A stretch of 64,000 nt of DNA from Kribbella jejuensis. GTDB lineage: Bacteria > Actinomycetota > Actinomycetes > Propionibacteriales > Kribbellaceae. Every line of letters begins with the position of its first letter. Within the stretch, counting starts at the first letter, position 1. The stretch is taken from positions 558,001 through 622,000 of the forward strand of contig NZ_VFMM01000004.1 in assembly GCF_006715085.1 (NCBI RefSeq), given 5' to 3'. Made by a program: the position numbers and the translations under genes. Below, one piece after another: positions 18,416 to 26,352 of this stretch. The notes beneath the pieces were generated by a model. The model did no database searches. It saw only the letters and a program-made list of their open reading frames with translations, and was not told the origin of the DNA.

Positions 18416-19633
18416 GTGAGCGCGCAGCAGTTGGACGTGAAGAAGTCGTGGCAAGCCATTCGCCGGCATCGGCTGCTGGTGGCCGCGGTCGCCGCCGTCG
18501 GTCTGCTGGCGGGGATCGGCTACGCGTTGCTGCAGCCGCCGATGTACAGCGCCTCGGCGCTCGTCGTCCTCCCGCCGCCGCCGGAGTCCGCCTCCGGTGC
18601 GTCGACGAAGACGCAGAGCATCGACACCCAGGTGTACATCGCGGAGAGCGGACCGGTCCTGCGAAGCGCCGGCCAGAACGTCACGCCGACGCTGACCACC
18701 GAGGTGACGCGGACCCGGGTGAAGGCGACCGCCGTCACCGAGGACGTCATCCGCATCGACGCGAAGGGTACGTCGGCCAAGCAGGCCACCCAGCTGGCCA
18801 ACGCGGTCGCGGAGGTCTACCTGGTCTTCATCACGACCGACCAGAAACTGCCCGGTGACCTGGGCAAACGCACCGGCGCCCGGATCCTCGAGGAGGCAGT
18901 CAACGCGCACGGCGGCAGCATGCTCGTCCACATGGGCATCTACGGCGGCCTGGGCGCGATCCTCGGCGCCATCGCCGGTGCGATCCTGGTGCTCGCCAGG
19001 GCGCGCGGCGATCGCCGGCTGCGGTTGCGCGACGAGATCGCCGACGCCGTCGGCCTCCCGGTGCTCGCCTCGGTCTCGTCGTACCAGGCGACCGATCCGT
19101 CCGACTGGGCGAACCTGCTGGAGCACTACTCGCCGACCGCGGTCGACGCCTGGGCGCTCCGCAAGGTTCTGCACAACCTTGCGCTGGACGCGAAGACCGG
19201 GCAGCAGGTCTCGCTGACCGTGCTCTCGTTCGCGGACGACAACAAGGCCCGGCCGCTCGGCCCGCAGCTCGCGGCGTTCGCCGGTACGGTCGGGATCTCG
19301 ACGTCGCTGGTGATCGACCAGCACCACGAGAAGCCGTCCGGTCAGGTCGCGCTGGAGATCCACCTGGTGCTCGTCGACCGCGACGCACCGCACCTGGACC
19401 ACACCGAACACACCACCCGCACCATCATCGCGCTCTCGGCCGGCACCGTGACCGCCGAGGAACTGGCCCGGCTGGCGGTCGCGACCGCCGCCGACGACCG
19501 CACGATCGACGGCCTGGTGGTCACCGATCCGGATCCGTTCGACCGCACGATCGGCCGGGTCGCGCAGGCGCAGCGCCGCTCCAGCTCGCGGCTCCCGACG
19601 CTTCTCACCGGCACGGCAAGGCGGACCCGATGA
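18416..19633 (+). CDS. Wzz/YveK-like polysaccharide chain-length protein
   Basis: This 405-residue protein starts with GTG behind a strong Shine-Dalgarno. It has an N-terminal membrane helix (about 24-44, LLVAAVAAVGLLAGIGYALL), an extracytoplasmic segment with PPMYSASALVVLPPP, and a second helix (about 165-190, GGLGAILGAIAGAILVLARA). That is the chain-length determinant topology. The cytoplasmic C-terminal half (about 190-405) is a degenerate nucleotide-binding-like domain without a Walker A motif. It probably helps control polymer length and export together with the next gene, whose ATG overlaps its stop (ATGA). Confidence 0.75.
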   Translation: MSAQQLDVKKSWQAIRRHRLLVAAVAAVGLLAGIGYALLQPPMYSASALVVLPPPPESASGASTKTQSIDTQVYIAESGPVLRSAGQNVTPTLTTEVTRTRVKATAVTEDVIRIDAKGTSAKQATQLANAVAEVYLVFITTDQKLPGDLGKRTGARILEEAVNAHGGSMLVHMGIYGGLGAILGAIAGAILVLARARGDRRLRLRDEIADAVGLPVLASVSSYQATDPSDWANLLEHYSPTAVDAWALRKVLHNLALDAKTGQQVSLTVLSFADDNKARPLGPQLAAFAGTVGISTSLVIDQHHEKPSGQVALEIHLVLVDRDAPHLDHTEHTTRTIIALSAGTVTAEELARLAVATAADDRTIDGLVVTDPDPFDRTIGRVAQAQRRSSSRLPTLLTGTARRTR

Positions 19634-21258
19634 CGAACCAGCAGATCTCCGAGCAGCCCGGCACGATCGCCGGTTGGGCCGAGGACGACGACGGCCTGTT
19701 CGCCGACGACCGGTCGACCGCGCATCCGCCGGAGGGACTCGTCACGCTGCGGTACCTGCGCGACGCCGTGGTGCGGCACATGCGGATCTGGATCGTGCTC
19801 GCGGTGATCGGGTTCACCGGCGGCCTGGCGACGTACTTCCTGCTGCCCGCGCCGCACCAGGCGGCGGCCCGGTTGCTGGTCACCACCCGCGAGGGCGACG
19901 ACCCGGTGAAGGCGATGGCGACCGAGATCAGCCTGGCCACCAGCCGGACCGTGGCGGAGCGCACGATCGCGCTGCTCGGCCTGCCCGAGACCCCGGACGA
20001 ACTGCTCGGCGAGTACACCGCGACGATGCTGACCGATCGCGTGCTGCAGATCCAGGCGCAGGCGAAGACCGACGACCAGGCCACAAAGCTGGCCACGATC
20101 CTCGCCCAGACCTACCTGATCTTCCGGCGCGAGCAGATCGGCCTCGACGAGGGCCCGCTGCGCAAGGACCTGACCGCGGCACAGAACGACCTGACCCTGG
20201 CCCGGCAGGCGGTCGTTGCCGCCGGCGACGACCCGAACAACCCGCAGCACCCGAACAGCCCGGAGGTCGCGCGGTTCAACGCGGCCGGCGACAAGTTCCG
20301 GTTCGTCCAGCAGCAGCTGCTCGACCAGACCACCCGGGCCTCGAAGATGAACGCCAGCCGGTTGCTCGACACGCCGTCCCCGGTGCTCGTCCACGCCAAG
20401 CGCGTGCTGGCGATCAAGGCCGGTACCGGACTCATCGCCGGGCTGTTCCTCGGCATCGGGTTCATCGTCGTCCGGGCGTTGCTCTCGGACCGGCTGTGGA
20501 AACGGCAGGACGTGTCGAACGCGCTGGGTGCGCGGGTGCGGCTCAGCACGGGACGTCCGCCGCGCAGCTTGTTGCCGTTCGCCAATGCGCTCCGCCCGTC
20601 ACAGTCGCGGCACCCGGAGATCCGGTTGCTGTCGCAGCACCTCGGTCAGCGGATCGTCTGGTCGAAGCGGCCGACTCCGGCGCTGGCCGTGATCAGCGTG
20701 GACGACGTACCGGCATGTGCGCTCGCGGTCGCGTCGCTCGCGGTGGCGCTGGCCGACGAGGGCAAGCACGTCCTGGTCGCGGACCTGACCGGGACCGGCG
20801 CGCTCGCGCACCGGCTGGGCGTCAAGGAGCTCGGCACCCGGGAGTCGCAGTTCAGCGAGGCCGGCCGGCGGATCGACGTCTTCGTCCCGGACCCGGACGG
20901 GCTGCCGCCTGAGGGCTGCTACCTGCGGCTCGGTGAGAACAACCGGCCGAGCGGTTCGGCCGACGTCCAGCTCGACGCGGCCTGGGACGTCGCGGACCTG
21001 GTGCTGACGCTCGCCACGCTGTCGCCGGCGATCGGCGCCGACCACCTCGGCAGCTGGGCGTCGCGTGCGGCCGTGGTGGTGACGGCGGGCAAGTCGACGT
21101 CGGCCAAGGTCCGGGCGACCGGCGAGATGCTGCGGCTGGCCGGCCTCGACATCGATTCCGCGATCGTACTGAACGCGGACCGGACCGACGAAGGCGTGGG
21201 GGTCGCGGACGCGGAGGCCTCGACCACGACCGCCGACCTCGAGATGTTCGCGCGATGA
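19630..21258 (+). CDS. second Wzz-like protein with degenerate tyrosine-kinase-like domain
   Basis: The 542-residue protein has a first membrane helix at about 53-73 (RIWIVLAVIGFTGGLATYFLL), a periplasmic-type region with AARLLVTTREGDDP, and a second helix near 258-282. The C-terminal 230 residues look like a CpsD/BY-kinase Rossmann fold: LAVISVDDVPACALAVASLAVALADEGKHVLVADL. The Walker A loop is missing (no GxxxxGK[ST]) and there is no tyrosine cluster at the C-terminus. It may be a non-catalytic regulator of polymerisation. It is coupled by ATGA to both neighbours. Confidence 0.72.
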   Translation: MTNQQISEQPGTIAGWAEDDDGLFADDRSTAHPPEGLVTLRYLRDAVVRHMRIWIVLAVIGFTGGLATYFLLPAPHQAAARLLVTTREGDDPVKAMATEISLATSRTVAERTIALLGLPETPDELLGEYTATMLTDRVLQIQAQAKTDDQATKLATILAQTYLIFRREQIGLDEGPLRKDLTAAQNDLTLARQAVVAAGDDPNNPQHPNSPEVARFNAAGDKFRFVQQQLLDQTTRASKMNASRLLDTPSPVLVHAKRVLAIKAGTGLIAGLFLGIGFIVVRALLSDRLWKRQDVSNALGARVRLSTGRPPRSLLPFANALRPSQSRHPEIRLLSQHLGQRIVWSKRPTPALAVISVDDVPACALAVASLAVALADEGKHVLVADLTGTGALAHRLGVKELGTRESQFSEAGRRIDVFVPDPDGLPPEGCYLRLGENNRPSGSADVQLDAAWDVADLVLTLATLSPAIGADHLGSWASRAAVVVTAGKSTSAKVRATGEMLRLAGLDIDSAIVLNADRTDEGVGVADAEASTTTADLEMFAR

Positions 21259-22487
21259 GCACTGTTACCGCGATCCGGACGCGGCTCGGGCCGAAGCCCG
21301 GGTTCCGCGAGGTCTCCCCGGAGCGCCGCCGGCGCCGGCGGGTCCAGCTGGTCTGGGCGCTGCTGGTGATGAACGTGATGACGTACTTCCCGGGCTCATT
21401 GCAACTGATCCCGTTCCCCGGGATCGTCGGCAAGCTGATCGCGCAGGGCGCGTTGCCGCTGGCCCTGCTGCTGGTGCTGACGGTCAACCGGCCGGCCCGG
21501 GTCCGGCCGAGTGTCTACATCTTCCTGGCCAGCCTGCTCGTCACCGAGGCGGTCATGGCGAGCCTCCGGTCGGAGTTCCTGATCAGTGCGCTGTACCGGT
21601 CGACCCGTCTGTTCCTGTTCGTCGTCGTACTGTGGCTGCTCACACCGTGGTGGACCCGCAAGGATCTGCTGCTGGTACGGACGCATCTGATCGTGCTGTG
21701 GTTCATCGTCGGCTCGGTGGTGTTCGGCTTCCTGATCGCGCCCGGTGCGTCGAGGCCGGACGGCAGGCTCGTCGGGATGGTCTGGCCGATCCCGCCCACG
21801 CAGACCGGGCACTACGCGGCAATGGCTGCTGGACTCACGGTCGTCCTGTGGATGGCAGGGCTACTCAAACGCAACGCCGCGCTCGCCAGTGTGCTCACAG
21901 CAGTCCCGGTGCTCCTCCTTACCCACACGCGCACGGCACTGATCGCCCTTCTCGTCGGTTCGGTGGTCGCAGGTCTCAGCCTGTTCACCGCGCGCTCCCG
22001 GGTCCGCAAGTTCTTCGCGATCGGCATCGGAGTCTTCTCGGTCGGTGCACTCACCGCGGGCTCGCTGGTGACGACGTGGCTCGCCCGCGGCCAGGACACC
22101 GAGCAGGTGACCGCTCTGACCGGACGCACGTTCGTCTGGGACGCGATCATCGCGCAACAGCGCACGACCTGGCAGACCCTGTTCGGCTTCGGGCTGTCCA
22201 ACAAGTCGTTCAACGGCCTGCCGATCGACAGCAACTGGCTCGGTACGTACTACGACACCGGCGTGCTCGGCGTCTCGTTCTGTATCGCGATGGTGCTGTT
22301 CGTCTTCGTGGGCGCCTGGTTCACACCCCAGGGACCACGCCGTGCGGTAGCCCTCTTCATCGTCGCGTACTGCGTCGTCGCCTCGTTCACCGAGAGCGGC
22401 CTGAGCGAGGCATCGCCGTACCTGCTCGAACTCACGCTTGCCGCTTCGCTCGTGTACTCCCGTCCACCGCAGGAGGGTGTCGAATGA
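21255..22487 (+). CDS. O-antigen ligase/polymerase-like membrane protein
   Basis: This 410-residue hydrophobic protein has about ten predicted membrane helices, starting with VWALLVMNVMTYFPGSLQLI. A large loop before the last helices holds GRTFVWDAIIAQQRTTWQTLFGFG, matching the W-x(n)-GxG region of the Wzy/WaaL (O-antigen ligase) family. It likely polymerises or ligates repeat units at the outer face of the membrane. The N-terminus is basic (RRRRRVQ), consistent with a cytoplasmic start. ATGA overlap with the preceding gene. Confidence 0.8.
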   Translation: MSTVTAIRTRLGPKPGFREVSPERRRRRRVQLVWALLVMNVMTYFPGSLQLIPFPGIVGKLIAQGALPLALLLVLTVNRPARVRPSVYIFLASLLVTEAVMASLRSEFLISALYRSTRLFLFVVVLWLLTPWWTRKDLLLVRTHLIVLWFIVGSVVFGFLIAPGASRPDGRLVGMVWPIPPTQTGHYAAMAAGLTVVLWMAGLLKRNAALASVLTAVPVLLLTHTRTALIALLVGSVVAGLSLFTARSRVRKFFAIGIGVFSVGALTAGSLVTTWLARGQDTEQVTALTGRTFVWDAIIAQQRTTWQTLFGFGLSNKSFNGLPIDSNWLGTYYDTGVLGVSFCIAMVLFVFVGAWFTPQGPRRAVALFIVAYCVVASFTESGLSEASPYLLELTLAASLVYSRPPQEGVE

Positions 22488-23683
22488 GGATCCTGCTGGT
22501 GCACAACAGGTACCGCTCGACTGCACCGAGCGGTGAGAACCGGGTCGTCGACCAGGAACGTGAAGCACTCACAGCACTCGGCCACGACGTCGGCCTCTTC
22601 GAACGGCACAGCGACGAGCTCGAGGACTGGCCGGCCTGGAAGAAGGCCACGCTGCCGGCCCGGGTGGTGTGGAACCCTGCCAGCAAACGCGATCTGGCCG
22701 TCACGCTGCGCGCCTTCCGACCGGACGTGGTGCACATCCACAACACCTTCCCCGTGCTGAGCCCCGCCGTGGTCTACGCCTGCCGCGAGGCCAAGGTGCC
22801 CGTAGTGATCACACTGCACAACTACAAGCTCCTGTGCGCGAGCGGTGACTTCTACCGTGACGGTGCGGTCTGCCACGACTGTGCAGGCGGTAGCCCCGTG
22901 CCTGCGGTCAAACACGGCTGCTACCGCGGCTCCAAGCTCGCCACGGCGACGACGGTGCTCAACACGAGGTCCCATCGTCGTACGTGGCGCAACCTCGTCT
23001 CGGCGTACCTGTTCATCTCGGAATCACAACGGAAGCTGCTGGCCGGCATGGATTTCGACCAGGACCGCAGCTTCGTTCGTTACAACTACGTGCCGTACGA
23101 CGGACCGCTGGGCGGGACACCGAAACGCCAGGTCACGTACGTCGGCCGGCTCGACGCGGCCAAGGGCGCGCCGCTGCTGATGAAGGGCTGGGACGCGTAC
23201 CGCGAGATCGCCGGCGACGACGCGCTCCGACTCGTCATCGCGGGTGGCGGCCCGCTGCTCGACGAGGTGACCGCCTGGGCCGCCGACCGGCCGTCGGTCG
23301 ACCTGCGCGGTCTGATGCGCAAACCCGACGTGTTCGAGCTGATGCGCGAGTCGCGGGCCGTCGTGCTGCCGTCGGAGTGGGAGGAGACGTTCGGGCTGGT
23401 GGTGGTCGAGGCGATGGCCGTCGGCGTGCCGCTGCTCGCCTCGAGCCACGGGTCGTTCCCGGAACTCGTCACCGACGGCGTCGACGGCGCCCTGTTCGAT
23501 CCGCGCCGCCCGGACGAGCTGGCCAAGCTGCTGCTCGACGTCGACACCGCCCCCGACCGGTACGCCGAACTCGGCCGGAACGCGCGGTCGACGTACGAGA
23601 ACCGGCACGACCCGCAACGCAACCTGCGGCAACTGCTCGACATCTACCGGTTCGCGGTGGCGAACCCGGTGCCCACCCCGTAG
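22484..23683 (+). CDS. glycosyltransferase family 4
   Basis: The ATG overlaps the preceding stop, giving 399 residues. Family features are MRILLVHNRYRSTAPSGENRVV, VVHIHNTFPVLSPAVVYA, VTYVGRLDAAKGAPLLMKGW (start of the donor domain) and SEWEETFGLVVVEAMAVGVPLLA, the GT4 E-x7-E motif near residue 300. Four clustered cysteines (LLCASG, CHDCAGG, HGCYRG) may bind a metal. It is the last cytoplasmic enzyme of the rightward operon. A longer ORF in this frame runs through the preceding gene and is not real. Confidence 0.88.
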   Translation: MRILLVHNRYRSTAPSGENRVVDQEREALTALGHDVGLFERHSDELEDWPAWKKATLPARVVWNPASKRDLAVTLRAFRPDVVHIHNTFPVLSPAVVYACREAKVPVVITLHNYKLLCASGDFYRDGAVCHDCAGGSPVPAVKHGCYRGSKLATATTVLNTRSHRRTWRNLVSAYLFISESQRKLLAGMDFDQDRSFVRYNYVPYDGPLGGTPKRQVTYVGRLDAAKGAPLLMKGWDAYREIAGDDALRLVIAGGGPLLDEVTAWAADRPSVDLRGLMRKPDVFELMRESRAVVLPSEWEETFGLVVVEAMAVGVPLLASSHGSFPELVTDGVDGALFDPRRPDELAKLLLDVDTAPDRYAELGRNARSTYENRHDPQRNLRQLLDIYRFAVANPVPTP

Positions 23684-23725
23684 CACCTCGCCAGGCCCCC
23701 GAAGGAAGACCCCCGAAGGAACACC

Positions 23726-25342
23726 ATGGAACAGCGCGCCCCGAACGGCCCTCCGGCCGCGTGGTACCGCCGACGACGCAACCTCGTTGCCGGCGGCATC
23801 CTCCTGCTCGTCGGCGGGCTCTCCACGACGGCTGTGCTGGTCGCGGACGGCGATCCGGCCCACAAGGCGAAGCCGGCGCCGCCGGGCGCATCCGCCACGG
23901 TGGCAGCGGTCAAGGCACCGGTCACGCCCCCGGCCAAGGTCTGCGGGAACACCAAACTCCTGACCGGACCGGCACAGGCGCCGGCCGGCGCGGTCGTCGT
24001 CAGTACGTCGCAGAACCTGTCGACACTGACTGCGCAATCCCCTGCCGGTACGACGTTCTGGCTGTCGCCCGGTCGGCACCGGCTGACCAACGACGAGTTC
24101 GTCCAGGTCGTCCCGAAGGACGGCAATCACTACATCGGCGCGCCCGGCGCCATCCTCGACGGCGCCAACCGGAACCGCTACGCGTTCACCGGGTACGCCA
24201 AGGACGTCGTGATCAGCCACCTGACCATCCAGAACTTCGGGAAGGTCCGTGGCAACAACGACGAGGGTGTGGTGAACCACGACTCCGGCACCGGCTGGAC
24301 CGTCGAGGCCAACACGATCCAGCACAACGCGGGCGCCGGCGTGATGCTCGGCAGCAAGAACGTGCTCCGCGGTAACTGCCTCAAGGACAACGGGCAGTAC
24401 GGGTTCAACGCGTACAGCCCGCAGCGGGTCGCGAGCATCACGCTCCAGGGCAACGAGATCACCGGCAACAACACCGACGACTGGGAGACCGTCCGGCCCG
24501 GCTGCGGCTGCACCGGCGGCGGGAAGTTCTGGGCGGTCAGCGGAGCGATCGTGCGCGGCAACTGGATCCACGACAACCGCGGCGCCGGGATGTGGGCGGA
24601 CACCAACAACACCGCGTTCGCGATCGAGGGCAACTACATCGCCGGCAACTACGCCGAGGGCATCGTCTACGAGATCAGCTACAACGCCTCGATCCGCGGC
24701 AACACGTTCATCCGGAACGGGATCGGCAAGGGCCCGACCAACACCGGATTCCCGACCCCGGCGCTGTACATCTCCGAGTCCGGCGCCGACAAGCGGGTGC
24801 CCGGCATGTTCAACCAGACCTTCGAGGTCAGCGGCAACGTCTTCACCGACAACTGGGCCGGCGTGATCCTGTGGGAGAACGCGGACCGGTTCGCCGGGTC
24901 CGCCGCCAACACCAGCAGCGGTTCCAGCACGCTGGTGAACCCATCCGTGGTCAACAACGCGAGCTGCAACGCCCAGAACATCAAGAACGAGCCGTACGTC
25001 GGTGACTGCCGCTGGCGGACCCAGAACGTCCGCGTGCACGACAACGTGTTCAGCCTGGACCCGGACAATCTCGGCGACAAGTGCGCTTCGCGGAGCGGCT
25101 GTGGCTACAACGGCATCTTCTCGAACTGGGGCACGTTCCCGGAGTGGTCGCCGTACAAGGCCCGTACCGTCGAGGACTCGATCACGTTCCACCAGGGCAA
25201 CCGGTTCTTCTCCAACACCTACAGCGGCCCGTGGAAGTTCATGGTGCACGAGCAGGGCAATGCGGTGAACTGGGCCGCCTGGCAGGGCGCCCCGTACGGG
25301 CAGGACCAGGACAGCGTGATCAAGGTCAACGGGGAGCGCTGA
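23726..25342 (+). CDS. membrane-anchored right-handed parallel beta-helix protein
   Basis: The 538-residue protein starts at ATG after a duplicated CCCCCGAAGGAA ribosome-site segment. Residues 20-42 form a signal/anchor helix (RRRRNLVAGGILLLVGGLST), then a Pro/Ala-rich spacer. From about 150 the sequence has parallel beta-helix rungs with N-ladder repeats (VEANTIQHNAGAGVML, LQGNEITGNNTDD, VRGNWIHDNRGAGMW, IEGNYIAGNYAEGI). Several cysteine pairs suggest an extracellular fold. Such proteins are pectate-lyase-like and often act as polysaccharide lyases or epimerases. The active residues cannot be assigned. Confidence 0.8.
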   Translation: MEQRAPNGPPAAWYRRRRNLVAGGILLLVGGLSTTAVLVADGDPAHKAKPAPPGASATVAAVKAPVTPPAKVCGNTKLLTGPAQAPAGAVVVSTSQNLSTLTAQSPAGTTFWLSPGRHRLTNDEFVQVVPKDGNHYIGAPGAILDGANRNRYAFTGYAKDVVISHLTIQNFGKVRGNNDEGVVNHDSGTGWTVEANTIQHNAGAGVMLGSKNVLRGNCLKDNGQYGFNAYSPQRVASITLQGNEITGNNTDDWETVRPGCGCTGGGKFWAVSGAIVRGNWIHDNRGAGMWADTNNTAFAIEGNYIAGNYAEGIVYEISYNASIRGNTFIRNGIGKGPTNTGFPTPALYISESGADKRVPGMFNQTFEVSGNVFTDNWAGVILWENADRFAGSAANTSSGSSTLVNPSVVNNASCNAQNIKNEPYVGDCRWRTQNVRVHDNVFSLDPDNLGDKCASRSGCGYNGIFSNWGTFPEWSPYKARTVEDSITFHQGNRFFSNTYSGPWKFMVHEQGNAVNWAAWQGAPYGQDQDSVIKVNGER

Positions 25343-25347
25343 CCACG

Positions 25348-25698
25348 ATGACGACTGTGCCTCCGGAGCGGGCCGCCGGCGAGCAGATCGCACTGCTCCG
25401 CTCGGTCGGGTACGCCGCGTTCGGCCGGCACGAGCGGGACCTCGACGTCCTCGACCTGGTCTTCGACAGCCTGATCGACACCCCCGGAGCCGCCGGGGTA
25501 CGCCGGCTGCGCTTCGCCGGGCACGGCGTCACGCTCGACGTCCAGCGCACGCCGGAAGGCGTGGAGCTGCGGGTGTCGCCGGCCGCGCCCGTGGTGGTGG
25601 AGTCCCGCGGGGACGAGGCCAACCGGCTGGTCAGCTTCCTGTTGCGGTGGCCCGGTGGTACCCAACGACCGGTCCGGACCGCCTGGATCATCTTGTGA
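25348..25698 (+). CDS. small conserved protein of the kind paired with sigma factors
   Basis: This 116-residue protein starts at an ATG 5 nt after the beta-helix gene. It reads EQIALLRSVGYAAFGRHERDLDVLDLVFDSL followed by LRFAGHGVTLDVQRTPEGVELRVSPAAPV. From memory, similar A-F...D.L..LV.DS proteins sit next to sigma-70 genes in actinobacteria and are of unknown function; this one converges on such a sigma gene (25735-26304) instead of following it. No membrane helix or zinc motif is visible. Function unknown; a role with the sigma factor is an inference from context. Confidence 0.7.
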   Translation: MTTVPPERAAGEQIALLRSVGYAAFGRHERDLDVLDLVFDSLIDTPGAAGVRRLRFAGHGVTLDVQRTPEGVELRVSPAAPVVVESRGDEANRLVSFLLRWPGGTQRPVRTAWIIL

Positions 25699-25719
25699 TC
25701 CCTGGTGGCGGTCCGGACC
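25671..25719. terminator. compound hairpin between converging genes
   Basis: Thirteen-nt arms (25671-25683 and 25707-25719, GGTCCGGACCGCC and its complement) enclose a second stem, GGATCA/TGATCC (25685-25690 and 25696-25701), with loop TCTTG. The element spans the stop codon of the upstream gene and lies before the end of the sigma gene. It is a plausible bidirectional terminator without a strong T-tract. Confidence 0.6.
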
Positions 25720-25734
25720 GGGTGGCCTGCTGCC

Positions 25735-26304
25735 TCAGGAGGCAAGCAGCAGTCTGAGTTTGTCCAGGCAGCGGCCGCGGATCGGCCCGATGCTGCCGAT
25801 CGGGATGCCGATCGTCGCGGAGATCTCGGCGTACGGCGCCGGCGGGTCGGCCATCAACATGCCGAGGAGTTGCTGCCAGCGGTCCGGCAGGCTCTCCAGC
25901 GCCCGCCGGACGTCGTCCGCGCGTTCGCCGGCCAGCAGGTCGGCGTCCAGCTCGGGCTGGTCACCGGCCACCTCCTCGAACGCGGTCGACTCGTAGGTCA
26001 GCAGCACGCGCTTGCGGAACGCCAGCACCCGCAGGCATTCCCGGCGTGTGGTGACGACCAGCCAGGCGCCGACCCGCTCGGGGTCGACGCGGTTGATGTG
26101 TTCGAGCAGCCGCAGCCAGACCATCTGCGAGACGTCAGCGGCGTCGCTGTCGGTCAGGCGGAAGCTGCGGGTCACGGCCCAGACGAGCCGGGCATAGTGG
26201 TCGACCAACCGGCTCCACGCCCCCTGGTCCCCGGCCGCCGCCTGGATCACCAGCGTCGCGGCGTCGGACCGGTCGGTGGCCGACCTCTCCATTACTACGG
26301 TCAC
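25735..26304 (-). CDS. sigma-70 family RNA polymerase sigma factor (ECF-like)
   Basis: This 189-residue protein starts at GTG preceded by GAGGGGGG (an ATG at 26292 is the alternative). Region 2 covers about 18-88 (DQGAWSRLVDHYARLVWAVTRSFRLTDSDAADVSQMVWLRL) and region 4 about 130-185 (ALESLPDRWQQLLGML... YAEISATIGIPIGSIGPIRGRCLDKLR). No anti-sigma gene follows; the gene ends near the terminator facing the EPS operon. It lies 48 nt behind the priming glycosyltransferase and is probably co-transcribed with it, suggesting that it regulates the EPS locus. Confidence 0.87.
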   Translation of the reverse strand: MTVVMERSATDRSDAATLVIQAAAGDQGAWSRLVDHYARLVWAVTRSFRLTDSDAADVSQMVWLRLLEHINRVDPERVGAWLVVTTRRECLRVLAFRKRVLLTYESTAFEEVAGDQPELDADLLAGERADDVRRALESLPDRWQQLLGMLMADPPAPYAEISATIGIPIGSIGPIRGRCLDKLRLLLAS

Positions 26305-26352
26305 GAATTCCCCCCTCGGGAATGCACAGCATTTTCGGTACTGCGAACCCGC

